From positions 1-31,735 of the IMG/VR virus record IMGVR_UViG_3300042320_001097: DNA of 31,735 bases. One strand, given 5' to 3'. This stretch comes from a virus. Made by a program: the position numbers and the translations under genes. Positions 23,397 to 31,389 of this stretch are shown piece after piece (within the stretch, counting starts at the first letter, position 1; the number at the start of each line of letters is the position of its first letter). The notes under the pieces were generated by a model. The model had not been told where the DNA came from. It searched no databases and was given only the letters and a program-made list of their open reading frames with translations.

Positions 23397-23741
23397 CTAT
23401 GGCCTACGCGCATCCTCCAACCTGTTGCGCTGACCGCAGCGACGGCACGGCACTTCCACCACACCACCAGCGCCGGGCCGCACGTAGCAGATGAAATCCT
23501 TGTAGCGCACGCGCAGCTCGTCCGACTTCTCATCGTAGATGCCAAGTCGTGCTGCACAGCTTGCGCACGACCACACCGTATCGCGCATCGTGGTGGCCTC
23601 GTCAGTGTCGCCACCACCACCGCTATTGGAAGTGGCAGCAGCCACCATCGCAAGCTGGCCGGAAAGACCCTGGACGGCCGCTTGCAGCTCGTCGATCACC
23701 ACTTCCAGTCGATGAATGCGTGCGTCAGCGTTGGCTGCCAT
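23397..23741 (-). CDS. Coiled-coil plus zinc-ribbon protein, 114 aa
   Basis: A short N-terminal coiled coil (RIHRLEVVIDELQAAVQGL, residues 9-27) is followed by a Gly-rich linker and a four-cysteine ribbon: CASC (59-62) and CRRC (99-102), separated by a beta hairpin containing YKDFICYVRPG. This is like the Com-type or rubredoxin-like knuckles seen in small phage proteins. It may bind nucleic acid or serve in head-tail assembly; the sequence does not decide. The ATG at 23741 overlaps the end of the preceding zinc-ribbon gene by 17 bases; the longer frame to 23918 is rejected because it would run through that gene. Confidence 0.65.
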   Translation of the reverse strand: MAANADARIHRLEVVIDELQAAVQGLSGQLAMVAAATSNSGGGGDTDEATTMRDTVWSCASCAARLGIYDEKSDELRVRYKDFICYVRPGAGGVVEVPCRRCGQRNRLEDARRP

Positions 23742-23928
23742 TCTGCACCCCCAGCCGCACAGTGCGGCCACACGCGTCACAGCACAGGGCCGTATCGGTG
23801 CCATCCCCACGGGCACGCGCGGCCGTAATGGGGGCGGGTAGCGTTGCCAGCGTGGCCCCACAGGCGCACCGCAGCCGCAAGGCTGGCCCCGCCGGGGCAT
23901 TGCTGGCCTGCCAATCATGCGTCCTCAT
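23725..23928 (-). CDS. Small zinc-ribbon protein, 67 aa
   Basis: The product has CAC at residues 21-23 and CCDAC at 49-53, enough for one zinc site, with LRLRCACGA and ALCCDACGRTVRLG forming the two knuckles. The ATG at 23928 has AGGAG 6 bases upstream and forms an ATGA overlap with the tail completion gene. Function unknown; its place between tail completion and tail tube genes suggests a small assembly factor or regulator. Confidence 0.62.
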   Translation of the reverse strand: MRTHDWQASNAPAGPALRLRCACGATLATLPAPITAARARGDGTDTALCCDACGRTVRLGVQNGSQR

Positions 23929-24362
23929 TGTCCACTCCTGTAACTTACGCGCATCGTCCACTGTCCACGCACGTAGTAAGCCCGCGTCAGTTCATTCCAT
24001 CCATCGTCTGGCCGCTCTGCTTCTACACAATAGCCGGCCACCGATATGCCATCCCTTCTCAACAGCTGGTGCTGCAGCGCGGCGGCACACGCATCATAGA
24101 CCCGTGCCGCCAGACCGGAGCTATCTCTGCTGTATGCGTAAACGTCCACCCTGATGGCCTGATAGGTGCTTGTTGGTCCCGTTCTACCAGTGATTAGCTC
24201 AAACACGACCAGCGGATAGAGCGCGTTCACGGCATCCGGTGTTTGCAGGTGAGCGCCGTGCACCTGCGCGCCCACAAGTGCGCTAACAGCCGCATCTGTA
24301 AGCAGATGGCTGCGAAGCAAAAGCTTGACCTGCTCGATGCTCGGTGCGGGACTAAGGGACAT
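23925..24362 (-). CDS. Tail completion / head-tail joining protein (DUF3168-like), 145 aa
   Basis: The sequence reads as the small tail-terminator type encoded before the major tail protein: IEQVKLLLRSHLLTDAAVSALVG at the start, ALYPLVVFELITG in the middle, then AIRVDVYAYSRDSSGLAARVYDACAAALQ. That last block is typical of the 'v.v.v.s.....a..i.d.v...L' region of DUF3168 proteins. The ATG at 24362 is chosen over the codon at 24413 because it gives only an 11-base overlap with the previous gene. It would cap the tail tube and help join it to the head. Confidence 0.72.
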   Translation of the reverse strand: MSLSPAPSIEQVKLLLRSHLLTDAAVSALVGAQVHGAHLQTPDAVNALYPLVVFELITGRTGPTSTYQAIRVDVYAYSRDSSGLAARVYDACAAALQHQLLRRDGISVAGYCVEAERPDDGWNELTRAYYVRGQWTMRVSYRSGQ

Positions 24363-24897
24363 TGGGTCCTCCACTACCGAAACGGATGCCAGCCTGGGTG
24401 CGTAGCTCGGCACCCATCACCAGCACAAATGCACGCAGCAATGCTGGTCGCAAAGCCGGATCGCTTACCGTCCACCACAACACGTCACGCCCCTGCATGA
24501 CGCGCGTTCCTTCCACAACCCACGGAGCGTGGGTTGGAACCTGCACCATCCAGCCGACTAAGTAGTATGGGCGTGAACCGCCACCACCACCAGCACGAAA
24601 CTTCAGAAGGCCCTGCAGCCGTGCGGCCATCAGGCCAGTGCGCTCATGGACGACGTGCGGCTGACTGGGATGAATGTTGATTGAGCCATGACGCTTTGCG
24701 TATGGGTGATCCATGCGGCGCAGCTGCGCAAGGCTGTGGTCATTGCGTGTAAGGTTGGCATATACCGCCGTCATCGCGACTCCACCAACCTTGGTCAATG
24801 CCCTGCCAGCCGCCGCACGGATGAACTTGTCTTTCAGATCACGGAGGTTGATGACCGTTGCCTCGATCCCAACCACACGTGTCTTGTCACGTGGCAT
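24352..24897 (-). CDS. HK97 gp10-like / tail neck protein, 181 aa
   Basis: Order and composition fit the HK97 gp10-like proteins that lie just before the tail completion gene: a helical N-terminus (VINLRDLKDKFIRAAAGRALTKVGGVAM), a mid segment with RTGLMAARLQGLL, and the C-terminal LLRAFVLVMGAELR. The ATG at 24897 has GAGGG 8 bases upstream; it overlaps the glycosyltransferase stop (24887) by 11 bases. The Gly-rich loop RAGGGGGSRPYY is unusual. I recognise the family by position more than by motif. Confidence 0.6.
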   Translation of the reverse strand: MPRDKTRVVGIEATVINLRDLKDKFIRAAAGRALTKVGGVAMTAVYANLTRNDHSLAQLRRMDHPYAKRHGSINIHPSQPHVVHERTGLMAARLQGLLKFRAGGGGGSRPYYLVGWMVQVPTHAPWVVEGTRVMQGRDVLWWTVSDPALRPALLRAFVLVMGAELRTQAGIRFGSGGPNVP

Positions 24898-27715
24898 CCT
24901 TGCCGCCCTCACCAACAGTATGCGGCGAGGTCAATGCCGCGTCCAGTGCATCCAGCAAGCTGTGCAGATCCACACCATCCGGCACCGCCGTCCGGCCCGC
25001 GCCCAACACGGGCTGGTCAGGCGCGTGCTCGCGCAGCCACCCGTGCATTGCTTCGACCTGCGGCATCAGTGTGTGTGCGGGCGCGAGCCTTCGCTGAGCC
25101 TCACCAACAAGCAGGCGAGCGGCCCGTAGATGGTAAAGCGCCGCCTCACGGAAAGGCAGGTAGCCGGTGCCCGCGCAGCGCATTGCGGCTTCGTAGCACT
25201 CCCACTGCTCGGCACGTCGCCCGTCGTTGCCGTATTGCAAGCCCAGGCTCACCCACGCGCCAGGGCTTGCCGGCTCGTCGGCAATCTGCTTGACCAACAG
25301 GCGCGTGTACCTTTCCAGCTTCCCCTGCATCGCATCGGGTCCGCCGGCCAGCCCACGGTGATCAACCGTAAAGGGCGCATAGCGCACCTGCGGGTGGATG
25401 CCGCGCCGACCCAGCTCGGCCATGCCGCGCTCCAAAGTCTCATGGACGCGGAAGTTGAAGCGGAGGATGCCACCGGCAAGCCGGAACAGCCGAGTATTCT
25501 CAGACCAGTTCCACTGCCCGTCTGCTCGCCAGTTGCGGAAGCGGAACATCCACGCCCAGCTGTCCGTGACCTCAACCATGCGGCGCAGCGCCACCGTGGC
25601 CAGGAACGTGCTCTCGTATTGCTCGTCCGGGTCCATCACAAGGCACCACGCGCATCCGTGCGCGCGCAGCCGGTCCACGCCCGCGTTCCGCGCCGTGCCC
25701 AGGTCGTCGTTCAGCGGCTGGTACACCCATTCGGCGCCGTAGCGCGCTGCCACGTACTGCACGTCGGCGCTGGGCGCGGTGCCCTCCGGGCCAGTCCACA
25801 CCAGCACCACATGATCGGCAAGTGCGTAGACGCTGTCGAGGTGACGATGCAGGTCGAACAGCTGCTCGCCAGCGTGCCACAGCATCGTAAAGCCGATGCC
25901 GTTGTCGGGCTGCCACGGGGCCAGCTGCATCCCTTCCTCTCTCACGAGGTGGTCGTACCCGCCACCGCCACTGGTGCGGCCTTGCGTGAGCACACTGTCA
26001 GGCTGCGCGTCCTTCTCGCGGTAGAAACGGAACTTGCGCAGCCGGTCGGCGTGGCGCAGGTAGCCATAGTGACGGAACCGCAGCGCCGCCACGCGCTTGG
26101 CGTTCTCGCCCGCGTCGGGCACGTTGCCGCAGTGCAGGCCGATGGCGTTGCCCGCCTGCACCTGCTGCACGCTCGGGTGCGTCACGCGCCACAGGCGGAA
26201 CCCGCGCATCGAGCTGCGGTAGTCGGGGCCGCACCAGGGCACGTCCACGCGGCACAGGCGCGGGCTGTCCCAGTGGTTCGCCCAGCCCACGTCGTAGTGC
26301 GTGACCAGCGGGTCAGGGTGTCGCATCCACTTCTGCAAAAGCTCGCGGTCAACGCGTTCCTCCACCACCTCATCGTGGTCCACCGACATCATCCAGTCGG
26401 GGGCCAGCTGCAGGCCCAGGCGGATCGCCGCGTTGCGCTCGTCGCGCTCGTTCCACTCGCCAGCCCACCCGCGCACCAGCACGGGAACCTCGCGCCCTGC
26501 ACTGGCTTGCGCGAGATCGAAGGCGTACCGCTGCAGCGCATCGGCCTGTGCGTCCAGCGTGGCGCCCTGGCACGCATCCAACAGCGCCTGCTCGGCGGGC
26601 GGCATCATGCCAGCCTGCCACTCCGGGCTGGCCAGCACGTCGGCGGGATTGCCGGTAAGCAGGATGGCCATGCCGTTCACCAGCTGCGCCGTGCGCCCCA
26701 AGCTCGCGCGCAGCATGGCAAGGTCGTTCGGCACGTGCAGCTTGACGCGCCACACCGCAACCAGCCGCTGCTCTCGGCTGGTGTACGCTTCCCAGGTGCG
26801 CAGGTACGTCGGCAGGTTGGCCAGCCCGCGCTGCGCCTCGGGGAACACGCTGTCCAGCGTCTGGTGCCCCAGGTGGTGCACGTAGCAGTTCGTCGCGATG
26901 GCCATGCGCCAGCCCAGCAGCTGCGCGCGCGCCGCGATGTCGTTGTCGTCGTACCCGCCCACGCCGTACTGCGGGCGCACAAGGCACACGCGACCCTCGT
27001 GCTGCTCCAGCAGCTGCAGCAGGCACTCGCGGTCATACAGCACGCACAGCCCGGACAGGAAGCTGGCCGCCATCGGGGTCCACCCGTTCTGCTCCGCGTA
27101 GCTGCCGGCGAACTGGTCCAGCATAGTGTCGGCGTCGGCGGTGAAGGCGCTGCCGGTGGGCAGCTTCACGTCGGGCGCGCGCACCTGCTGCATCCCCGCC
27201 ACCACGTTGGACACGGGGCCGACCATGCCGATCCGACCGTACCCGGCGACCGGGTGCGCAGGCGCCTGTAGGCCGTAGCCGGCCACCTCGCCCTGCAGCT
27301 TGATGTCGGGGCTGGTGAGCGCGCCGTGCAGCCGGTGCAGCCAGCTCGGCGTCACGCGCACGTCGTCGTTCATCACCACCACCGTAGGCGGAAGGCCACC
27401 GTGCTGCAGCGCGGCCTGGACGCCAGCGTTCACCGCGCCCGTCCAGCCGACAGGGCCGGGTAGCTGCACCCACTGCAGCTCCACCTGCTGCGGGCTGGTC
27501 GCGTTCGCCAGCTGCACCAGCGCCGACACCTGCTGGTGCAGCGCCTCGATGGTTCCGTCCTCCATCGCCTGCGGCAGCGGATTCACCACCAGCATCAGGC
27601 GCCAGCGATCAACCTGTGTGCAGCTGACCAGCCGCTGAACGCACGGCAGCACGAGGTCGGGGCGGCCCATCGTGGGCACGATGATGATGGCGTTGTTGGC
27701 GTCGTCGTGGTTCAT
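24887..27715 (-). CDS. Multi-domain glycosyltransferase, 942 aa
   Basis: Three GT-A-like domains appear in a row. Domain 1 (about 8-330) starts IIIVPTMGRPD, has the metal-binding MNDDV (115-119), and ends with GYDDNDIAARAQLLGW and VHHLGHQT, typical of family 2 enzymes. Domain 2 (about 400-610) has MMSVDHDEVVEE near residue 440. Domain 3 (about 620-800) has PLNDDLGTARNAG and CLVMDPDEQYES near 695, again with a D-x-D-type triad. A helical C-terminal part (about 820-900) with WVSLGLQYGNDGRRAEQWECYEAA looks like TPR repeats that may bind a protein acceptor. The ATG at 27715 has GGGGAG 5 bases upstream. Lying inside the head-tail operon, it probably glycosylates a virion protein, although modified DNA is an alternative acceptor. 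Confidence 0.85.
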   Translation of the reverse strand: MNHDDANNAIIIVPTMGRPDLVLPCVQRLVSCTQVDRWRLMLVVNPLPQAMEDGTIEALHQQVSALVQLANATSPQQVELQWVQLPGPVGWTGAVNAGVQAALQHGGLPPTVVVMNDDVRVTPSWLHRLHGALTSPDIKLQGEVAGYGLQAPAHPVAGYGRIGMVGPVSNVVAGMQQVRAPDVKLPTGSAFTADADTMLDQFAGSYAEQNGWTPMAASFLSGLCVLYDRECLLQLLEQHEGRVCLVRPQYGVGGYDDNDIAARAQLLGWRMAIATNCYVHHLGHQTLDSVFPEAQRGLANLPTYLRTWEAYTSREQRLVAVWRVKLHVPNDLAMLRASLGRTAQLVNGMAILLTGNPADVLASPEWQAGMMPPAEQALLDACQGATLDAQADALQRYAFDLAQASAGREVPVLVRGWAGEWNERDERNAAIRLGLQLAPDWMMSVDHDEVVEERVDRELLQKWMRHPDPLVTHYDVGWANHWDSPRLCRVDVPWCGPDYRSSMRGFRLWRVTHPSVQQVQAGNAIGLHCGNVPDAGENAKRVAALRFRHYGYLRHADRLRKFRFYREKDAQPDSVLTQGRTSGGGGYDHLVREEGMQLAPWQPDNGIGFTMLWHAGEQLFDLHRHLDSVYALADHVVLVWTGPEGTAPSADVQYVAARYGAEWVYQPLNDDLGTARNAGVDRLRAHGCAWCLVMDPDEQYESTFLATVALRRMVEVTDSWAWMFRFRNWRADGQWNWSENTRLFRLAGGILRFNFRVHETLERGMAELGRRGIHPQVRYAPFTVDHRGLAGGPDAMQGKLERYTRLLVKQIADEPASPGAWVSLGLQYGNDGRRAEQWECYEAAMRCAGTGYLPFREAALYHLRAARLLVGEAQRRLAPAHTLMPQVEAMHGWLREHAPDQPVLGAGRTAVPDGVDLHSLLDALDAALTSPHTVGEGGKDAT

Positions 27716-27763
27716 GCTGGCTCCCCGCCTCCTGGGCGTGTGTGGGTGCACAGCGTATCTCAC

Positions 27764-27788
27764 ATCAGCCGGATTGTGAACGGCTGAT
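27764..27788. terminator. Hairpin after the stopper-like gene
   Basis: ATCAGCC (27764-27770) and GGCTGAT (27782-27788) pair around an 11-base loop, immediately after the minus-strand stop at 27788. No T-run follows. It separates the stopper-like gene from the large glycosyltransferase in one of the few non-overlapping gaps of the operon (72 bases), so it may reduce transcription into the glycosyltransferase. Confidence 0.5.
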
Positions 27789-28420
27789 CACTTAGGACCG
27801 TAACGGTCTGCCCGGCAGTGCCAGTGATGCGGCCGGAAACCGAAGCCAACGCGGATCTCTCGCACACCACCTACAAGCCACTGGTCGCCAGTGTCATCTT
27901 CGATGAAGAAGTCCTGCGCGCTCGGTGCCCAAGTTTCCTCATAGTCAATAAGGAAGATTGCCGCATCTTCCTCCTTTGTGCCCTGATTGTAGACGGGCAC
28001 CTTGATCCAGCCTGACCATCCAAGCACTGCGGGCTTGCTTTCCGCCACGGTCACGAGCATGAACTGTGGCGTACCGTCCGCGCTCACTGCCTGCACGGAA
28101 ACCGTTGGAATAACTGCTTCATTCGCAAGCCCTGTGGTCACCACACTTGTCAACGTCGCAAAACGCTTGGTAGAAACCTGAGTTCCGTTTGCTGCAAACG
28201 TCAGCGTTTCTGACTGTGAAGCACCACCCGGCGCTGTACCGACCAGCTGCACGGTTCCACTTCCAGTCGTTCCGTTTGCTACCGTGACCTGTAAGAACGC
28301 CTGACCGAGCAAAGCGCGTGTCGGGGTCATGTTGGCCGCAGCTGGCGAAGCAACGAGAGCGAAAGCAGTCTTTCGCTGTACGGTGATGTAACGATTGGCA
28401 CTGCTGCTAACCGTGCTCAC
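27788..28420 (-). CDS. Head-tail joining (stopper-like) protein, 210 aa
   Basis: The first two thirds are Thr/Ala/Val-rich beta structure (FLQVTVANGTTGSGTVQLVG, SETLTFAANGTQVSTKRFATL), resembling an Ig-like or decoration domain. The last part (DFFIEDDTGDQWLVGGVREIRVGFGF) resembles the short beta-barrel core of head-closure/stopper proteins (D..G..w.V..v). Position between the connector and tail completion genes supports a head-tail joining role. The GTG at 28420 overlaps the methyltransferase stop as GTGA. The assignment is tentative, and an accessory virion protein is also possible. Confidence 0.5.
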   Translation of the reverse strand: MSTVSSSANRYITVQRKTAFALVASPAAANMTPTRALLGQAFLQVTVANGTTGSGTVQLVGTAPGGASQSETLTFAANGTQVSTKRFATLTSVVTTGLANEAVIPTVSVQAVSADGTPQFMLVTVAESKPAVLGWSGWIKVPVYNQGTKEEDAAIFLIDYEETWAPSAQDFFIEDDTGDQWLVGGVREIRVGFGFRPHHWHCRADRYGPK

Positions 28421-28926
28421 GCCCGCACACCCCAAACGAAAGTGTCCAACCCGTTGCGCTCCAGTCGGCCATGCAGGCTCGACCACTCGCACTCTTTCCG
28501 CAAGACTTCCAGCATCTCGTCAGGATCACGCCCACCGTAGTATCCCGGCGTTGGACTATCCTCCAGATGATGCTCGGGGCGCGCCCGGCTCGCGCAGCTG
28601 AACGCCAGCAGGCCGCCCGGCCGCAGGTGCGCCGCCGCCGCCTGCAGGGTCTGCTGCCAGAACGGGTCGTGCTCCAGCATCTCCGTGGATACCACCACGT
28701 CCACGGGGCCGCCCTCGGGCGGGTGCTCGTGGGCGATGCCCACCACGTCCACGCCAGCGCCCGCATAAGCGTCGATGCCCAGGTAGTACGACGGGGCCGG
28801 GAACAGCCGGCGCGGGCTGCCGTTGATGTCGCGGCTGCCGTATTCCAGCACCCGCGCGCCCGGCGCGAACAGTGCGGGATGCGCAAGGCGCAGCCCCTGC
28901 AGCCAATCCATCACGGTGCTGTGCAT
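28417..28926 (-). CDS. Class I SAM-dependent methyltransferase, 169 aa
   Basis: The Rossmann-fold methyltransferase signature is visible: motif I ARVLEYGSRDING (25-36), the acidic end of strand 2 in YLGIDAYAGAGVDVV (48-62), and motif IV-like DVVVSTEMLEHDPFW (76-90), followed by LRPGGLLAFSC. This is the small type often encoded near phage or bacterial glycan genes, where it methylates sugars; DNA or protein are other options. The ATG at 28926 follows the previous stop by 2 bases and has GAGGA 7 bases upstream. The first 110 residues are coded by much more GC-rich DNA than the last 55, suggesting a mosaic junction near 28575. Confidence 0.82.
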   Translation of the reverse strand: MHSTVMDWLQGLRLAHPALFAPGARVLEYGSRDINGSPRRLFPAPSYYLGIDAYAGAGVDVVGIAHEHPPEGGPVDVVVSTEMLEHDPFWQQTLQAAAAHLRPGGLLAFSCASRARPEHHLEDSPTPGYYGGRDPDEMLEVLRKECEWSSLHGRLERNGLDTFVWGVRA

Positions 28927-28928
28927 AA

Positions 28929-29594
28929 TCAATCCTCGTCCTGCTCGGCCTGTTCTTCACTGGTGTCGCTGTCGCTGGCCAAGTTGTCAGCCATCAACTC
29001 AGGCGGCACCAGTATCTCGTCAGGTGGTGCCGGCAGCTGGGCGGACACGTCGGGCGCTACAGGCGCCAAAGGCGCGCCGGGGTGCGCCGCAGCCTCCGGG
29101 GCAGCCGCCCCTACCCCCGGCACCGCCGCAGCGCCCTGGTGGGCGCTTACGGGCCGCATCAGGGTGGGTACTGGTTGCCAACCGCCCGGCCCATAAGCCT
29201 GCACCGCAACCTGGGCAGCATCCGACACCACCACTCTCAAGGCTGCGCTACCCACATCAACCACATGCACTTCGTGGTGCGAAGTAAGCGACTGAGCGGC
29301 ATCCCGTACCGCCGGGGCATCGCCATACACCAACAACACCACCGCCGCACGCAGGTCGCCCACCGCCAGCGCGCGCAAAAGGTAGGGTTGTGCGCCTGCT
29401 AACAGGCTGGCGCGCCCCACCTGCGCCCGGTAGCCGTGCCGGGCTGCAACCGCCCTACCGCGCCCCACGGCCGGTAACGGGGCACCGCCGGGCTGGTCGG
29501 TAAACAACACGTGCCGCGCATAGTGCAGGCCCGGCTGAGCAAGTGGAAGCAGGTCCAGGGAAGGCACAATGCCCACCACATCAGTTTGGCTCAC
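28929..29594 (-). CDS. Unknown protein with Pro/Ala linker and acidic tail, 221 aa
   Basis: No family recognised. Residues 1-145 look like an alpha/beta domain (VVGIVPSLDLLPLAQPGLHYARHVLF, LRAAVVLLVYGDAPAV, HEVHVVDVGSAALRVVV). Residues about 150-195 are a Pro/Ala-rich linker, and the end is strongly acidic (SDSDTSEEQAEQDED), possibly a mimic of nucleic acid charge or a docking tail. The ATG at 29594 forms an ATGA overlap with the dehydratase stop. It may work with the neighbouring sugar genes or in head-tail joining. Confidence 0.6.
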   Translation of the reverse strand: MSQTDVVGIVPSLDLLPLAQPGLHYARHVLFTDQPGGAPLPAVGRGRAVAARHGYRAQVGRASLLAGAQPYLLRALAVGDLRAAVVLLVYGDAPAVRDAAQSLTSHHEVHVVDVGSAALRVVVSDAAQVAVQAYGPGGWQPVPTLMRPVSAHQGAAAVPGVGAAAPEAAAHPGAPLAPVAPDVSAQLPAPPDEILVPPELMADNLASDSDTSEEQAEQDED

Positions 29595-30589
29595 GTTGCC
29601 TCCACATAAGATGCAAGCTGAACATCACTGCCACGGTACGCGGCAAGCAGCCTGTCAAGATGCTGCGGATCCAACAGGCGCTGCCGTGCCTCCCATCCCA
29701 GCCGGCGCAGATAGTCACCTGTCACGCAGTAAGCCCGGTCTTGACCGGGCCGGTCGCGGCTGTCCACCACCGCAGCGTGCGCTGGTACACCCGCCCGCTC
29801 AGCCAGCGCGAGCACCACCTGTCGCACACTGGCCACGCACGGGCCTGCGATGTTGACGGTCGTGCCCGCTTGCAACCTTCCGGCTGCAAGCCACGTGGAA
29901 ACGGTGCACAAGGCGTCAGCAAACTCGCCAACCGCGATCCACTGGCGAAGCTGGTGCCCGCCACCGTGCAGCGGCACGGGGCGCCCAGCCTGGAGTAGCG
30001 CGCAGGCGATAGGCACCAGCTTCTCGCCCAGCTGGCCCTCGCCCCATGCGTTGCACCCGCGCGTGATTGCGTAGCGCAGGCCCGCGCTCGTGCCCATCGC
30101 CCGCACTGCAAGCTCCCCGGCGGCCTTCCCGGCGCTGTATGGGCTGCTTGGGTTTAGTGCAGATCCCTCGCTAAATCCTTCGAACGACGGTTGCCCCTCA
30201 ACCACGGGTCCATACACCTCGTCGGTGGAGCAGTAGACCAGCGGCACGCCAGCGGTCGCGCAAGCGGAAGCAACAACCTGTGTGCCGTAGCCGTTGACGA
30301 TCATGGCTTCGTTTGGTTGTTGTAAGCTACGATCTACATGACTTTGTGCAGCCAGATGCAGCACTACATCAGGCTGCGCGTCCAACATCGACACACGCAC
30401 TTCATGCGGATCGCACACGTCACCGCGCCACAGCTGGTCGTCAATCATACCTTGCACGGCATCCCATCCGGTCGCCGCGCGCGTGCGCGCGTCCAGCACG
30501 GTCACGCTGCGCGCGCCGTGCCTTTGCACAAGCTGTCGAACCACGTGCTGACCGATGAAGCCAGCTCCACCTGTGACAAGGAAGCGCAT
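29591..30589 (-). CDS. dTDP-glucose 4,6-dehydratase-like (extended SDR), 332 aa
   Basis: The product is a complete extended short-chain dehydrogenase with the NAD-binding TGGAGFIG (6-13), LHLAAQSHVDRS (78-89), the RmlB-type active-site motif STDEVYG (121-127) giving Thr-Asp-Glu, and the catalytic YSAGK (Tyr151, Lys155). RmlB converts dTDP-glucose to dTDP-4-keto-6-deoxyglucose, the branch point for rhamnose and other deoxy sugars. A related NDP-sugar substrate is possible. The ATG at 30589 is fixed by a TGATG junction with the preceding gene, not by the longer frame to 30661. The encoded sugar nucleotide may serve the large glycosyltransferase in the same operon. Confidence 0.88.
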   Translation of the reverse strand: MRFLVTGGAGFIGQHVVRQLVQRHGARSVTVLDARTRAATGWDAVQGMIDDQLWRGDVCDPHEVRVSMLDAQPDVVLHLAAQSHVDRSLQQPNEAMIVNGYGTQVVASACATAGVPLVYCSTDEVYGPVVEGQPSFEGFSEGSALNPSSPYSAGKAAGELAVRAMGTSAGLRYAITRGCNAWGEGQLGEKLVPIACALLQAGRPVPLHGGGHQLRQWIAVGEFADALCTVSTWLAAGRLQAGTTVNIAGPCVASVRQVVLALAERAGVPAHAAVVDSRDRPGQDRAYCVTGDYLRRLGWEARQRLLDPQHLDRLLAAYRGSDVQLASYVEAT

Positions 30590-30822
30590 CAGCCACCACT
30601 CTTGCGGCGTCGGGTCTTTGCTTCTGTCACTGGCTGCACAGGGGGCTGAACGGCCTGCCATCGCTTCCGCAGCAATACTGCCTCAGCCGTGGTTGTGTGC
30701 GCTTCCGCGATCCAGCTTCCGTCCGCATTACGTGTGGCGACGACGGCTTCCTCTGGCGTATACACCACCATTCCATCATCAGGATCGCCATAGACGTGCG
30801 GGCGTGTCCAAAAGGTGCTCAT
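30589..30822 (-). CDS. Hypothetical protein, 77 aa, neck region
   Basis: This small protein is unrecognised. It has an aromatic N-terminus (FWTRPHVYGDPDDGMVVYTPEEAVV), a central beta/helix segment and a basic C-terminus (AKTRRRKSGG). It overlaps the connector gene by 4 bases (ATGA) and the dehydratase by one base. The arrangement implies co-translation with the connector; a small head or neck accessory role is likely but not shown. Confidence 0.6.
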   Translation of the reverse strand: MSTFWTRPHVYGDPDDGMVVYTPEEAVVATRNADGSWIAEAHTTTAEAVLLRKRWQAVQPPVQPVTEAKTRRRKSGG

Positions 30823-31388
30823 GCTGTTGCGTCCGTCGGCATGACCCGAATGTAACGGGCAAGTATGGTAAGGGCTGCAGCAGGAAGGCCGCTGGTATCA
30901 ACGCTGTAGCGGTATCCGGTTGCGCCTTCATTCCGCAGGCCCGCGTGGCGTGCGCGGTTGAACTCGGCCACAGCGATAAGGGTGGCTGCGTGTTGCAGAT
31001 CAGCAGGCGGCGTAGCGTAGCCGAACGTGTAGGTCACACTCACACGTTGCCGCCCCTCAGGGAAGTAGTAGCCACTTGGAGCAAGCCGCACGATGCCGGG
31101 CCGCTTGTCCACGTACCACTGGTCAACCCCAAGTGTTGATCCAGCTGCTACCACTGCAGCAACACTGATCACCGGGAACGCGCGCAGCCGTAGCTCGCTG
31201 GTTCCAGCCGCCTCAATGTCGTAGATCTCGGTGACCGTGGTGGACGTAAGGGCAGCCATCCCGCAGTAGTTGATGACTGCTTCCTCCCCCACATCTATAA
31301 GGTCGTCCAGCAGCGCATCGTGCATGGTGACACCCGCAGGGATGCCAAGAACTCGCTTGCAGCGTGCAGTGCTGGTCAGGGTCGCCAC
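30819..31388 (-). CDS. Head-tail connector (HK97 gp6-like), 189 aa
   Basis: The N-terminal helices (CKRVLGIPAGVTMHDALLDDLIDVGEEAVINYCG) match the usual start of gp6-type connectors (vk.yLgi....dd.lL..li..A...ie.y). The middle has RAFPVISVAAV and a WYVDKRPGIVRLAP hairpin that is characteristic of phage connectors, followed by VSVTYTFGYATPPADLQHAATLIAVAEFNRA. It would form the ring beneath the portal. The GTG at 31388 is chosen because GAGG lies 6 bases upstream and it follows the previous stop (31390) directly; the longer frame to 31454 would overlap that gene by 65 bases. Confidence 0.8.
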   Translation of the reverse strand: MATLTSTARCKRVLGIPAGVTMHDALLDDLIDVGEEAVINYCGMAALTSTTVTEIYDIEAAGTSELRLRAFPVISVAAVVAAGSTLGVDQWYVDKRPGIVRLAPSGYYFPEGRQRVSVTYTFGYATPPADLQHAATLIAVAEFNRARHAGLRNEGATGYRYSVDTSGLPAAALTILARYIRVMPTDATA

Positions 31389-31389
31389 T

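Noticed and set aside
25130-27271. A 713-codon plus-strand open frame
   Set aside because: It lies fully opposite the glycosyltransferase gene and is open because of high GC. Its product is a His/Arg/Val/Ala-rich string with no domain, whereas the minus strand has clear GT motifs.
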